Shown piece by piece: positions 1 to 10,335 of a stretch of DNA of 64,000 nt. The notes under the pieces are model-generated. The model saw only the letters and a list, made by a program, of their open reading frames with translations, did no database searches and was not told the DNA's origin. The stretch is from the NCBI RefSeq assembly GCF_030848805.1, contig NC_092362.1, positions 2,294,001 through 2,358,000 on the forward strand. The letters run 5' to 3'. Each line of letters starts with the position of its first letter. Position 1 is the stretch's first letter. The translations under genes were made by a program, and so were the position numbers. The stretch is from Temnothorax longispinosus. Taxonomy: Eukaryota; Arthropoda; Insecta; Hymenoptera; Formicidae.

Positions 1-990
1 AGAAACGTGCTTGTTTAAAAATTTAATGCATTTCTGCAATATTTATACGTTACACGATATGCATATATCTTTTGTTGTAACTGCAGTATCGGAAAATTCA
101 ACTTTGTGAAATTTAATATGTGTAATATCAAACATAAAAATAAAAAAATATAGCGTTAAAATCTGATACTTTCAATTATAATTTTAATAAAAGTTTACAT
201 TGCTCGTCGCAGAATTACATTCAGATTTTGATGTTTTATAATAAGGACTTATATTGCAAAGATTTCTACTTCCTTCTAATGCATATTAGAAGTAATACAA
301 GTGTCACAATTAACTCTTTCACACATTCTTTTAAATATGTGCAAATGAATTCAATGAAACATAACGATATCTTGGCTCTTTTCAGAAATTGATTGCATAT
401 CCCTTTTTAGTAAACTTTTGCACGTTTATCGACGATACGCTACACCCACATTTGTACAAACAATATAGAACTGATAGAAATACACTGCTCTCTCGCATTA
501 AAATGTCAAATTACAAAATTTCACGCATACATTCGCACGGAACGTTCGCGAGGTGCTCGCGTCAAACATATTCTTATGACCTTTTTTTAACAATGAACTT
601 ACCTCGGGAACATCTCGCGATCTCAGTTCACCTCACTGAGCATACCTTTCACCTTTATAATTTCCCCTTGGTCGCGTGAAAAATATCTTAATGGGACGGT
701 TATTAATATTCGTAATCTAGTCGCATTACTTAACAGAGCGGCGATTGATCCTTTTTTTTTAGTCTGTGTCTTTGTCTTGCTTTAATCTCCATTTAAATTC
801 ATTGAGATTTGTTTCGTTCTTATCTTTTAAATAGCTTAAACTTTCAAGCGTGAATTATAACGTTAAAATAATGCCGAAAAAATTAAAACAAACAACATGC
901 CAATTAACGTGGATATAAAAATTAGAATATGATAAATTGTGATTATAATAAAATTATCACTTTGCAAAAATCTTATTATAATTGCAATTC

Positions 991-1141
991 AATGGCCTAG
1001 TTTACACCGATCTCTTGATACGTGTATCAAATAGTATATTTGAGCTGATTAGCCAGTAATCAAATTAATTTACTATTTAATACGTTATTTATTATTTAAT
1101 ACGCGTATCAAGATCAAGTGATCGGCGAAAACTAGGCCATT
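991..1141. mobile_element. Palindromic MITE-like element
   Basis: The two ends are inverted copies: AATGGCCTAGTTTACACCGATC on the left pairs with a right end reading GATCGGCGAAAACTAGGCCATT. Internal arms with CTTGATACG and TATCAAG also pair. The centre is AT-rich and there is no coding capacity. No clear target-site duplication was found, so the superfamily is unknown. Confidence 0.65.
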
Positions 1142-3137
1142 ATACTTATATTTAATTTTACGATTGACAGTTGTTCGTCATTGTTTTTATTTAAGTCGTC
1201 AATTTGTCACGATCTTTTTTTTATTTTCAAAGAAAATGTATGCCTATTCTATGATCAGAGTTAAAAAAAAAAAAAAACTTGAAAGTTTAATCTCTCCGAT
1301 TATTATTACACAAAAGACACTCTGTAATATAATGTTTGCGTACATAAGTTTTCTTTGCACTAACTTCTATTTAATTTATCGCAAGACAAATTAAATTAAT
1401 TCACATTTTGTTGTCAGCGGAAAGTTTTTTGATTTTTATCTATAAAATACAAGTTGCGTTTAAAAATTTCTAACCATATTTGAGCTAATATTATCGAGAC
1501 ACTTTATTTTCTTTACCTATTTTACGATTATATTCTCAAATAAACTTATTCGATGAAATATATGTATTTAAGCATAACCTACTTTTACGATCCATAAAAC
1601 AAGATACGAAATATTACTAAAATAATTTTTTGGGGGAATGCATTCCTCATTATTACAACCGCGAATTAACGAGACTATGTAATGACTATATGATAGAACT
1701 CTCAAATGTATGTGCGAATATTTCACGCGGACATCTCTGGTATGAAATATTCTTATACCCCTCGCTACCTTAGTTTTTACAGTTACTTAATTATGTGACG
1801 TTATGTCACACGTTTTTAGGATCTACGCGTTATGATATATATTCAAGGTATTTCACGTATTTCAGTACCGTTACAATAGCTGTTTTAGTTTGTGGTATTT
1901 CTTCAATCCCCTTTGTGCATCGGTTCAGTTACGATGGCATATGAGTCTCCTTCCTGTTCTATTTTATACGTAGATAGATCTCTCCTTACCGCACAATTGC
2001 ATGTACAAAATATTGACATTTTCTTTCAATACGTTTTCTGTACTACTTTTGATTTCTTTTGAGGTAAAATGTGTATTCTCTCTACAAAAGCGTACTGTAA
2101 ATAATTCTATGTCGACATACGTAATATTTTCTGAGCTTTATGAATAAAGTCATTAGTTTTGAGACAAGAAGACATTTGTTTTTGATTGTTTAGTTTTGAT
2201 AATAATACTTTTTCATACTGATAACATTTTTATTCCGATATTTGTTTTCTTAGTTATTGTCTTTTTTCGGATAAATATTAACAAATAATTTATAACAGAA
2301 ATAATGTGAGTATCTAGTTGCATAGATGCTAATAATAATGTTAATATATGTTATTATTCTGTGCTGAAATAATATACATAGTTTATAAAATTATTTTAAA
2401 TGATAATGATAATAATAATTTAATTTTAAAAAGAATTTTAAAGAGAAATGTTGGATAAAAAATCAGAAATATTATAAATAATGAATAATAATAGAATAAT
2501 AATGTTATAACTACAGTTCTATTAAATATTGTAATACTTTGAAGAAATTGCAACACGATTGAGATTTGTTAAAATATTATAGAACAAGGAGGAGATTCCT
2601 TTCTATCGATTCGTCCCTAATTACATTATAATTGGTATCCTATCTAAATCCAAATATCTAAAATAATGTACTTTGATATATCTCCCGTAGGTATATGCAT
2701 TACTGGAATTTCTAAAGGTTACAAATATATGATTCCTAAATATTGCGGTATACTTTCGGGTTATTAACACGTTCAATGACTGCAGTTCATGTGATTAATT
2801 GTGCACAATCAATATTAACTTCAAAATCATTAGAGCACAGCACGCAATTAAAAACTTTGATAAAATGGTTTACCAAAAATTTCATATATTATACAAGATC
2901 TTAGAAATATCATCATTTACTTTTTCGTCTGTGAATTTCATACCCTAGTAAAAAATTTTCATACCCTAGTAAATAATTTGAGAGTAATACGAAGAATTAA
3001 TTATTTTACAATTCCGAGCATGAATCTTATTTAAAAATAATTTTAAGTTACCAAAGCATTTAACGTGAAACTTAAGAATTTGTCAAAAAGTACTAATTAA
3101 TATTTATGTTAAGCAAAATGTTGTTACATATACGGAA

Positions 3138-3312
3138 TCGGGAATGAAATCTTTAATTAAGCTCTTCAACGTGTTCTCGAAAAAAAAAAATGTCGGGAAT
3201 GAAGTCTTTAAGCTCTTCAACGTGTTCTCGGAAAAAAATATCGGGGATGAAGTCTTTGTTTTGCTCTTCAATGTTCTCGGAAAAAATATTAAAATATTAA
3301 AATATTAAAATA
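3138..3312. repeat. Three-copy tandem repeat with an AT octamer tail
   Basis: Three imperfect units of about 48-55 bases begin near 3138, 3193 and 3241. Each reads TCGGG(A/G)ATGAA(A/G)TCTTT, then GCTCTTCAA, then GTTCTCG followed by an A-run. Spacing between units differs through A-runs and a short TTAA insertion. A run of TATTAAAA octamers follows from about 3286 to 3312. Confidence 0.8.
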
Positions 3313-4564
3313 CAGGTTGCACAAGTTACAGCTCATCATCATTTCATAACCGTTAAAAGAGAAAAACATATATCTGATAATAGAGTTAGCAGGGAGGTAG
3401 CAAAAAAGGTACTTTGTGCTTTTACTATTATGCATTCCATAATTTACAAATGAATTCCTTTTTACGCCACGGTAGTATACTCGCGACAGCAACTTTCTTT
3501 AATGTGAGCAAAATTAATATTTACGCAAAGATGTGCATCGCATGCATTGCAAAATAAAATATTTTAAACTTAAACGTATCTTTACTACTGGAACTTTTTA
3601 ATTGGTCGTAAAGCGTATTTAAGCGCAGCGCACCTCTTTTTACGAAACTTTCGTGTCTCACACACACATAAGACAGTAACTGATTTCAATTTTATTAAAA
3701 ATATTGTTAAATAATTATTCTGAATAACAATTCTTAATTGTTTGCCAATTATTCGTTGTTTGAATTAATTGTATCAAAAGTTAAGAGTATATCTCGATTT
3801 CTTGTCTTGTTATAATGAAAAAGGGCATATTTTCAAAGGGCTATATCTTTAAATTGACGTTTTTCATTTTATTTTCATTTCGATTTCAATATTGTGAATT
3901 TCTTAGATGTTCATCATAAGAAATTCTTAAATCTTGTGAGTTTTTCGAGTGAAACTTCGCAGATTATATATGATTAATTAGTGCATGTGTTCTTTTGAAA
4001 TTATGAGCTAATATATGTATATATTGGAAAAGCGATATGCGTGCTTTCTTGATTTTATATATGAACAACCGCGTATTTCTTGTTAAATAAACTTTTCCAT
4101 ATATACTAAAATCTTACATCGTTTTCTTTGTACGCTTTATTATACTTTTTGGGATACTTTGTGAGAAAATAATCACGTAAAAGTAATCGTGTAAAAATAA
4201 TCACAAGAAAATGTTGCATATATAATACCCTAAAAATGTAATTTTTTTACTTTTAAATCAGGAATATTTACACGGAGAAATATAAGAATTCATCCATTCG
4301 TTAAAAACAATTACATATCCGTCATTAGACATCAATTTCACGTTCACTCTATTAGATAATATATGTATATGTACAAGGAATGTTCCATACAAGAAAGATG
4401 TATATTGATAACAAAAAGCTTTTATGCTAATATAATTTAAATTCGTGTTTTTCTTAACATAAATTGAATACATATATCCATAAATCATAAATCATTTAGT
4501 CTCTTTATAATCTTTATATAAAGAAATACATTATTTTGATCCAAGAATTTAAGATATTTAAGAT

Positions 4565-4570
4565 TTTATT
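4565..4570 (-). other. Candidate poly(A) signal of the Ras-like gene
   Basis: AATAAA on the minus strand, about 420 bases past the stop codon. A weaker ATTAAA lies closer, at 4633-4638. Either could end the transcript. Confidence 0.35.
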
Positions 4571-4991
4571 ACGATATTTAACATTTTGTAAATTAAATAT
4601 TTGCCAAGGAAAAATTAATTTTAAAGTTAAGCTTTAATAATAATACTCCGGTTATCGATACACATGCTTTCTGGTATAAATCTTAGAAGTCGACGATTTA
4701 TATCTGTTCGAGCTTCGAGCTAGACTGCCTCTGAAACTAGCCATTGTTGCGCTTGCTTCTCACCTTCTCAGAGTTCCGTGGATTAAGACGGCGAGTAACG
4801 CTAATCCCATATTCATGTAGCCTTAGCAAGATTACTCTCGTCTCGTTTTCTTGCAAATCGCGAATGCTAGCTCGAGTCTTACCTTAATGCACTTGATCAA
4901 AAGAACTCGATTGCTCGTTGTCGCGTTGCTTCGCAATAATCGCGAACTCCTGGTCGTGACGAAACTCGTTTCCCTATCGGGAATAGCGGAT

Positions 4992-5190
4992 TTAGGAGAT
5001 GTTGCAGTCATCAGAGCGAGCATCCCTAAGCTGCTGCTTCGTTTTTCTTGAGGTGCGCCTGATCAGGCTGCGACTACGTGGCTTGCTCTTCACCTCCTCA
5101 GTAACGACGACGCTAGAACCCTGAGCCGCGACCACTTGCTGAGAATTTCCAGGACCCGCACTGCCGGTTCTACCGTTAGGGCTGCCGGGC
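4992..5190 (-). CDS. Ras-like GTPase, coding exon 4 with CAAX box
   Basis: This exon codes for residues 201-265 and the stop TAA. The first part is rich in Gly, Pro and Ser. The last part is strongly basic (KSKPRSRSLIRRTSRKTKQQ) and ends DDCNIS, a CAAX motif. The acceptor is AACGAAAG followed by GCCCGG. The frame overlaps other open frames on both strands; this one was chosen because its phase matches exon 3 and it ends in a CAAX box. Basic residues before a CAAX box typically strengthen membrane binding. Confidence 0.88.
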
Positions 5191-8100
5191 CTTTCGTTAA
5201 AAGATAATAAATGAGAGTTAAAAGCAGTTAGAAAATTGTTGTAGACTTGATTAACGCTAAAATATGCCCCGATCCTTCCTAAGAATTTTCGGCAGCCTGC
5301 AGTTAATCTTCGCCGCCGCGTAATATTCTACTCTTTTATTAACTTGGATAAAAGATCGATAACTCTTTTGATATTAATAACTGAAGAAGGGAACTTTTCC
5401 AAAAAAAGATTTTAAGTAAAGGACAGCAAAAAAAGTTTAAAGTAAAGGAATGTAAAATATTACTTAAGACTTTTGAAAGTAATCTACCGTGATATAGCTC
5501 TCTAGCACTCCATTAAACTATTACAATTAATTATACAAGTTCCGTAAATGGCATTATAATTAAACGGAAACAAAAACTACTTAAACGTTAGAACAGCTCC
5601 CTGTTAAGACACTGTAAAATATAAAATTTGAGACACTTTTTTGAGCCTGGATAAGTTTCAGAGAAAACGTATTTATATGGATACAATATAAAATTAATTT
5701 TTTTTTAGTATGATGATTTTTCAGGATATGCAAAGTTCTTTTCTCAATGATTAAAATTATAAATGCACGTGTAATTATGTATGTATAAAATGATCGTAAT
5801 ACAATATGTAGTAACGAATAAAAGTAATCAAAGAATCAAGCAATGCAAATGATACAAGCCCGAGTATCATCGAATATCAATAATAATATACAAGAGTAAT
5901 CGAAACGATATCGAAACTACATTGAAAACGGTATTGAATGTTTCACAATTATGTTCACATTTGATCTACTTCGACAATGGCGATTGGTGACGCGGAAGTG
6001 CATTGAAAACCTTTTAGATTGGATGTCTGTTTTGTTAATACACACTGTTGATAGGTGAAACGCGACAAATGGCGGGTGGTTGTTGGCTGGAATTACCTTC
6101 GTATATGTCGTTTAAAGAAATCACGTTGCAATCTAGTTTAGTACATGTTATCATTACGTACGTGATCTGCCAAGATTCTTTTCAAATTTTTATTAATTTT
6201 TATCAATATCGGAGAAACTTAAATATTTTAGACATCTATAAAATTTAATTTTTACATTTTTATATAATAGTAAAAATACTCGACATTTCACAAATATAGA
6301 AATAACTATTAATTATAAGTATAATTGATGGATGACTTATCCATCGTTCATAAGTTTACTATTTTAAGTTCAAAGGGAGAAAAAAATTTAATATAGTTTA
6401 TTATTAAGTTATGTCCCTAAATCCATATTCTCATCTTTTATTTAAGTCGAAACGTGCCTCTCACAATTCTCAGTTCTTATTTGCGTTAGATGCAATCTTC
6501 ATCTTAAGCCTGCTCGCACCAACTATCTGGGTTAAGTAAGCCTGACTTAGCGATTCACTGTATCTTTCGAGATTACGGTCCAATCTGTGAGGGATGACAC
6601 GAAAATTTTACTTAATCATCGTATTTAAGCAACGAGCACTCGACCTTTAAACAAATAAACCGGAAATGCAAACAATCACGTTCGACATTAGTATAAGTAT
6701 TATAAAGTGCAGAATAATTGCAACATATGTATGCGAACTCATATTAAGAATGAATTATACCAATTTGATTTTTCTTCGGAAAGAAGAAAGAAGAAAGTTC
6801 AATTTAAATTCTTAATATTTCTTAATGTATGAAATATTTCAATATGCTAAGCTTCAAATAAGAAATTTATTAAAGTAAAAAGTAAAGAAAAACTCTATCC
6901 ATTTTCTTATAATAATTTATAACTTTTCGCCGTGGTTGATTTCTCTAAGAATTAGTTGTAAGTTAAAAAAAAATCTATTCTTGAAGTAAGATTTACGTAC
7001 TATAACACATGTATTTTACGTATTAACGGCTTTATTTGCGCAAGAAATAGCATTAGCGTTACAATACCTGCGTGATCCGTATGCTGAACATCTTCTCCTA
7101 AGCCCCGACTGCTCAGCCTCGCCAGTAGGATTTTTCGGCACGATTCGGGAAAGCGTGACGAAACATCTGAATACGTCCTTAATGTTATAGTCATCCTTAG
7201 CCGAGCACTCCATCACCTTAGCGCGTAGTTTCGGCAATTCGCAAAACAGCCACTCGCTCACGTCCTCGAGAGGTATTTCCCTTCGCGTTGGGGCTAGGTC
7301 AAGCTTATTTCCGGCGATGACTATCGGTACTTCCTGTTGAAAAAAGAAAATAACGTCTTCGTTGCTATCTTTTCTCCAAAGTCCAACCGATGAGATCGAA
7401 TCGGAAAGATCGAATAATACTTTTCCATCAGATTTTCCATCTATTGTGCAAAGTTATAAATATTGAGAGTAATAAATGAACAATTCATGCTGCTCGAAAT
7501 ATGAGATAGAGGAATTTATAGTTTAAATCGCAGATTATAGATGAGGTAACTGCTGAATATTCGATAAATTTTACGAGATAAATCACGAGCGAACAAATTT
7601 GAATAAGCCGTACCTGAAAGTCGGTTCGTTGTTCTCTCACTTCTTCGAAGCAACGTTTCACGCATTCGAACGTCGGTAATGACGATATCGAGTACACGAG
7701 TAGGAATGCGTGGGCGGTGGCTATGCTCAACCGCCTCATTGCGGGAAACTGCAGGTCACCTGGAGAAACGAAAGCAAAACTTATTTGATCTAATGGATCT
7801 TTACGAGACTGAAAAATCTTCCTAAGACATCTGAAAAAATCTCGTTGCCTCGCGTAATGTACAAAGTAAATTCTTGGAGAATGCCCATTTAAAGTAACTT
7901 CTTGTTCACGACATCACGACTTGATTTCAGTTCTCTTTATTTAAAAGAATATGTTGAAATTAGACTATTTATATCGTGATATTTTTGCAAATGTCACCGA
8001 GAAAAAGATGCTGTTGCTCTTGATAAATTTCTATTACATACGAAATAAAAGTCACTCCATATATATGGCGCGTTTATCTCGCTGCTTTTTCTGGTACGTA

Positions 8101-9467
8101 CAAACTCCGTTGCTCTCTCGCTAAAAAGTTATCGGGATGTATCCTTGCGCAATCTCTATCAGATTAAGGATGCCTTGATGCACGAGTGCATTTGTAGGTA
8201 CCTATATATAACTGTATCGAATAGCTGAATTACGTTTATTTGATACACGATTCCGACGAGATCCTTCGTTTTCAATCAAAACATTCAGTATTCCGTTTTA
8301 CCATTGAAAATGTGTGCATGTATGTACACTGAGAAAAAAAAATTGTTAATTCCAAGAAATATTTAGTCTGATAGGTTCAATTAAACATTTTAGTTAGTTA
8401 ATTAAATATTAGTTGTTTCAACAATTTATTTAGTTTTTTTAAATCAAGAATTAATTAATTCAACTAATGTTTAGTTGAACGTATCGGACTAAATATTTCT
8501 TGGGATTGATAAATATTTTTTCTCATACTACATAGCAGTTCAATAAAAAGAGAAACATTTTAGGAAATAATGGCTGTTAGAAAAATACAGAGTTAATTTG
8601 TCACGCAGAGGCTTATTTTCCTCGCTAGAAAGTTTTTATAAGCAGATTCACGAAATTTTAAATTAAGATAATAAATTGATAATAAAAGGTAATTATATTA
8701 AGATTTATATTACAATCTAAATACATAACAGATAATTAATTATTAAAATCCACGTGATTAACTTAAGTGTTGATTTGTTGCATAAATATAGCACATGAAG
8801 CGTTATGTTATTACGACATAATTTTTAAATAAAAGTATATGCGCTTCAACTTTTGTGAAATATTATCAATTAATCAAGTTATACCTAAAATATGTTTATA
8901 AATTTTAATGTTTTCTACTTTTATATACATTTTCTAAAACGTCTTGTTAAAATGGAATTATGAAAACCGTCTTTTATCCAGAGAAAAGTATTACTGAATT
9001 TTTGTACATGTCTCCAGTTTCTTTAAAAATTACTTAAAAATTGTTAATATAAAATCGCCGTTTTACACGCAAACGTTTCATACGCAACCTAAAGAGAAAC
9101 AGGAAATGACACGAAATCCCTTGTGGAAAGAGTTAATATCATGGTTGCGAAAAAAGCACACAAAACTATAACAATTATTTATACTATAGTTCCATACTAT
9201 TTACTATAGTTCTGTGTACTTCTCTCGTAATTACAGTAGTCTTTCTCTAGTATGTTTCCGTAAGGAATGATCCGTCTTACCCGCGGTATCCAAGAGGTCG
9301 ACCTTAAGCGTCAGAGTGCCGAGGACGCATTCTCGCGAGTACAGGTCTTCGACGGTGGGCCGGTATCGTTCGCTGAAGCCCTGGCCGAGTAATCGGCGTA
9401 TAATGGAACTCTTGCCGACCCCGGCACCGCCGAGCACCACCAGCCTGATCCTTTCGAGGTCGGCCAT
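4992..9467 (-). CDS. Ras-family small GTPase, RASD/Di-Ras-like, four coding exons
   Basis: The gene joins exons 9467-9281, 7759-7614, 7333-7068 and 5190-4992 into 798 coding bases, giving 265 residues. All three introns are GT-AG and the phases match. Seen motifs: P-loop GGAGVGKSS (Gly13-Ser21), effector-loop Thr38 in YRPTVED, switch II start DTAG (60-63), NKLD (120-123), CSAK (154-157), a basic Ser/Arg/Lys-rich tail, and a C-terminal CAAX box CNIS (262-265). These are the five G-box motifs of a GTP-binding switch. The CAAX box predicts prenylation and membrane attachment. Residue 64, which corresponds to Ras Gln61, is Asp, followed by LQFPAMRRLS; RASD and Di-Ras proteins share this FPAMRRLS pattern and also lack Gln61. 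Low intrinsic GTP hydrolysis is therefore inferred. Length fits RASD1/Rhes (about 265-280 residues). The start was chosen because it lies directly before the conserved LVVLGGAGVGKSS strand; an upstream extension in frame cannot be excluded. The exact orthologue name is uncertain. Confidence 0.93.
5191..7067 (-). other. Intron 3 of the Ras-like gene
   Basis: A 1.9-kb AT-rich intron splitting codon 200 after its second base (donor GTATTG, acceptor GAAAG). It holds only short chance frames and no recognisable exon. Confidence 0.82.
7068..7333 (-). CDS. Ras-like GTPase, coding exon 3
   Basis: This exon codes for residues 112-199 and two bases of codon 200. It carries the guanine-specificity motif NKLD and the ECSAK motif, then the final helix of the G domain (DVFRCFVTLSRIVP). 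The acceptor is CAACAG before GAAGTA; the donor is CGCAG followed by GTATTG. Reading through the donor adds a non-conserved tail with no CAAX box. Splicing to exon 4 gives a proper prenylation signal. Confidence 0.92.
7334..7613 (-). other. Intron 2 of the Ras-like gene
   Basis: A short 280-bp intron lying between codons (after Gln111), with donor GTACGG and acceptor CAACAG preceded by a run of thymines on the minus strand. Confidence 0.88.
7614..7759 (-). CDS. Ras-like GTPase, coding exon 2
   Basis: This exon supplies the last two bases of the Gly63 codon and residues 64-111: DLQFPAMRRLS, then the hydrophobic AHAFLLVYS strand and a helix rich in Glu and Arg ending TDFQ. The acceptor is TCCAG before GTGACC, and the donor is CAG followed by GTACGG. 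An internal Met (MRRLS) begins an open frame but is not the true start, because the reading joins cleanly to exon 1. Confidence 0.92.
7760..9280 (-). other. Intron 1 of the Ras-like gene
   Basis: This 1.5-kb AT-rich intron interrupts codon 63 after its first base (donor GTAAGA, acceptor CCAG). It contains a palindromic MITE at 8327-8528. I see no coding exon inside it. Confidence 0.85.
8327..8528. mobile_element. Palindromic MITE in intron 1 of the Ras-like gene
   Basis: The ends are inverted copies (CACTGAGAAAAAA on the left and a right end whose complement reads GTATGAGAAAAAA), with long pairing arms sharing CCAAGAAATATTTAGTC. TA dinucleotides at 8325-8326 and 8529-8530 could be the target duplication, as in Tc1/mariner-type elements. 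It is non-coding. The termini resemble those of the element at 31723-31932. Confidence 0.7.
9281..9467 (-). CDS. Ras-like GTPase, coding exon 1
   Basis: This exon codes for residues 1-62 plus the first base of Gly63: the start Met, the P-loop, switch I and the beta strand leading into DTAG. The donor is GCGG followed by GTAAGA, read on the minus strand. Reading past this donor runs into a stop after about 15 non-conserved residues, so the splice is strongly favoured. Confidence 0.92.
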
Positions 9468-9900
9468 GCTTTCCGATCGGTCGCGCTTTGGTGACCTGGA
9501 GGACGACCGTGAGAGTGTCGCCGCCTCAGGAAGGCATCACCTGGGAGAAGGTCGATCGGAGTCCCGTCCACCTCCTGGAAATCCAATACGGTCGCCTTAT
9601 CCCTCCCGCCACCCGCGTCCGTCAAGGCGCTCCTTCTTCGTCCGAAGGATACTAATTTGATTCCCTGCGGCGATTCCTGACCGCGGTCAGGAACGAGTCG
9701 GTGGTGGTAGTTCCTCGAGATCGATCAGTCGCACCGATCGACGTCGCTTCGAAATCGCGCTTTTCCACCGACGTCGCACGTCATCGACTTTTCCCAATCA
9801 CTTACCCCGCTTACGTTGCGCTCCCGCGGGAACTCCCAGCTTCCTCGGGGAAATCGCAGCCATTCGCCCGCTCTGCGATTCGAGTTAAAAACTCCTGTTG
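9468..9900 (-). promoter_or_regulatory. GC/CpG-rich 5' region of the Ras-like gene
   Basis: The bases before the start codon are much richer in G, C and CpG than the surroundings. They contain a perfect 20-bp palindrome at 9674-9693. This is probably the 5' UTR and/or promoter, although a spliced 5' UTR is also possible: an acceptor-like TCCTCCAG lies about 30 bases before the ATG. No clear TATA box or start-site motif was identified. Confidence 0.45.
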
Positions 9901-10298
9901 AAAGATGAGAAATCGTCCTATTTATTACTTATTTACACGCGCCCGAATATGAGATTTCATTAAGGCAAGATCAAATTATGAGACGAGGGAAACCCGGTGT
10001 AACGCCATTTGGGGCCGCTAAGTGAACTGGAAATTGAAGTAAATGGTATTACTATGGGCGTTCCGAGCTAATTGGAATATTCCGTTCAGTACAGTGACTT
10101 TTATTGAGGCCACAGCTTTCCATGCTTTATGTTAAGAAATCCGATATGTTGGTTATAAATATCGAAGCAGAAAGTCTCGATAGTTTTTTAGGTCAGTAAG
10201 CAAACGAAATATATTACAATTACTGAAGTATTTTTTTTCTCAATATCGGAATCTAATATCAATAATGTCTAGAGAAAGGAACTAGAGTGGACAATACA

Positions 10299-10335
10299 AT
10301 GGACCTCTTTCTTCAGAAAGAACAGAGAGGTCCAT
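10299..10335. repeat. Short hairpin
   Basis: ATGGACCTCT pairs perfectly with AGAGGTCCAT, and the inner TTCTT and AAGAA extend the stem with small bulges. The function is unknown; it is short for a microRNA precursor. Confidence 0.55.

Larger units (their letters stand above)
1..4564. other. AT-rich non-coding stretch
   Basis: No gene can be supported here. The stretch holds a palindromic element (991-1141), a short direct duplication of a 16-base unit (TTCATACCCTAGTAAA) around 2937-2974, and a three-copy tandem repeat near 3.1-3.3 kb. The short open frames are AT-biased and resemble nothing known. Confidence 0.6.

Noticed and set aside
4851..5051. Plus-strand 66-codon frame and alternative minus-strand frame over exon 4
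   Set aside because: Shadows of the true minus-strand exon, which is fixed by splice phase and the CAAX end.
7016..7067. Readthrough C terminus of Ras-like exon 3
   Set aside because: The extension lacks conservation and a CAAX motif, while the GTATTG donor joins exon 4 in matching phase and gives CNIS.
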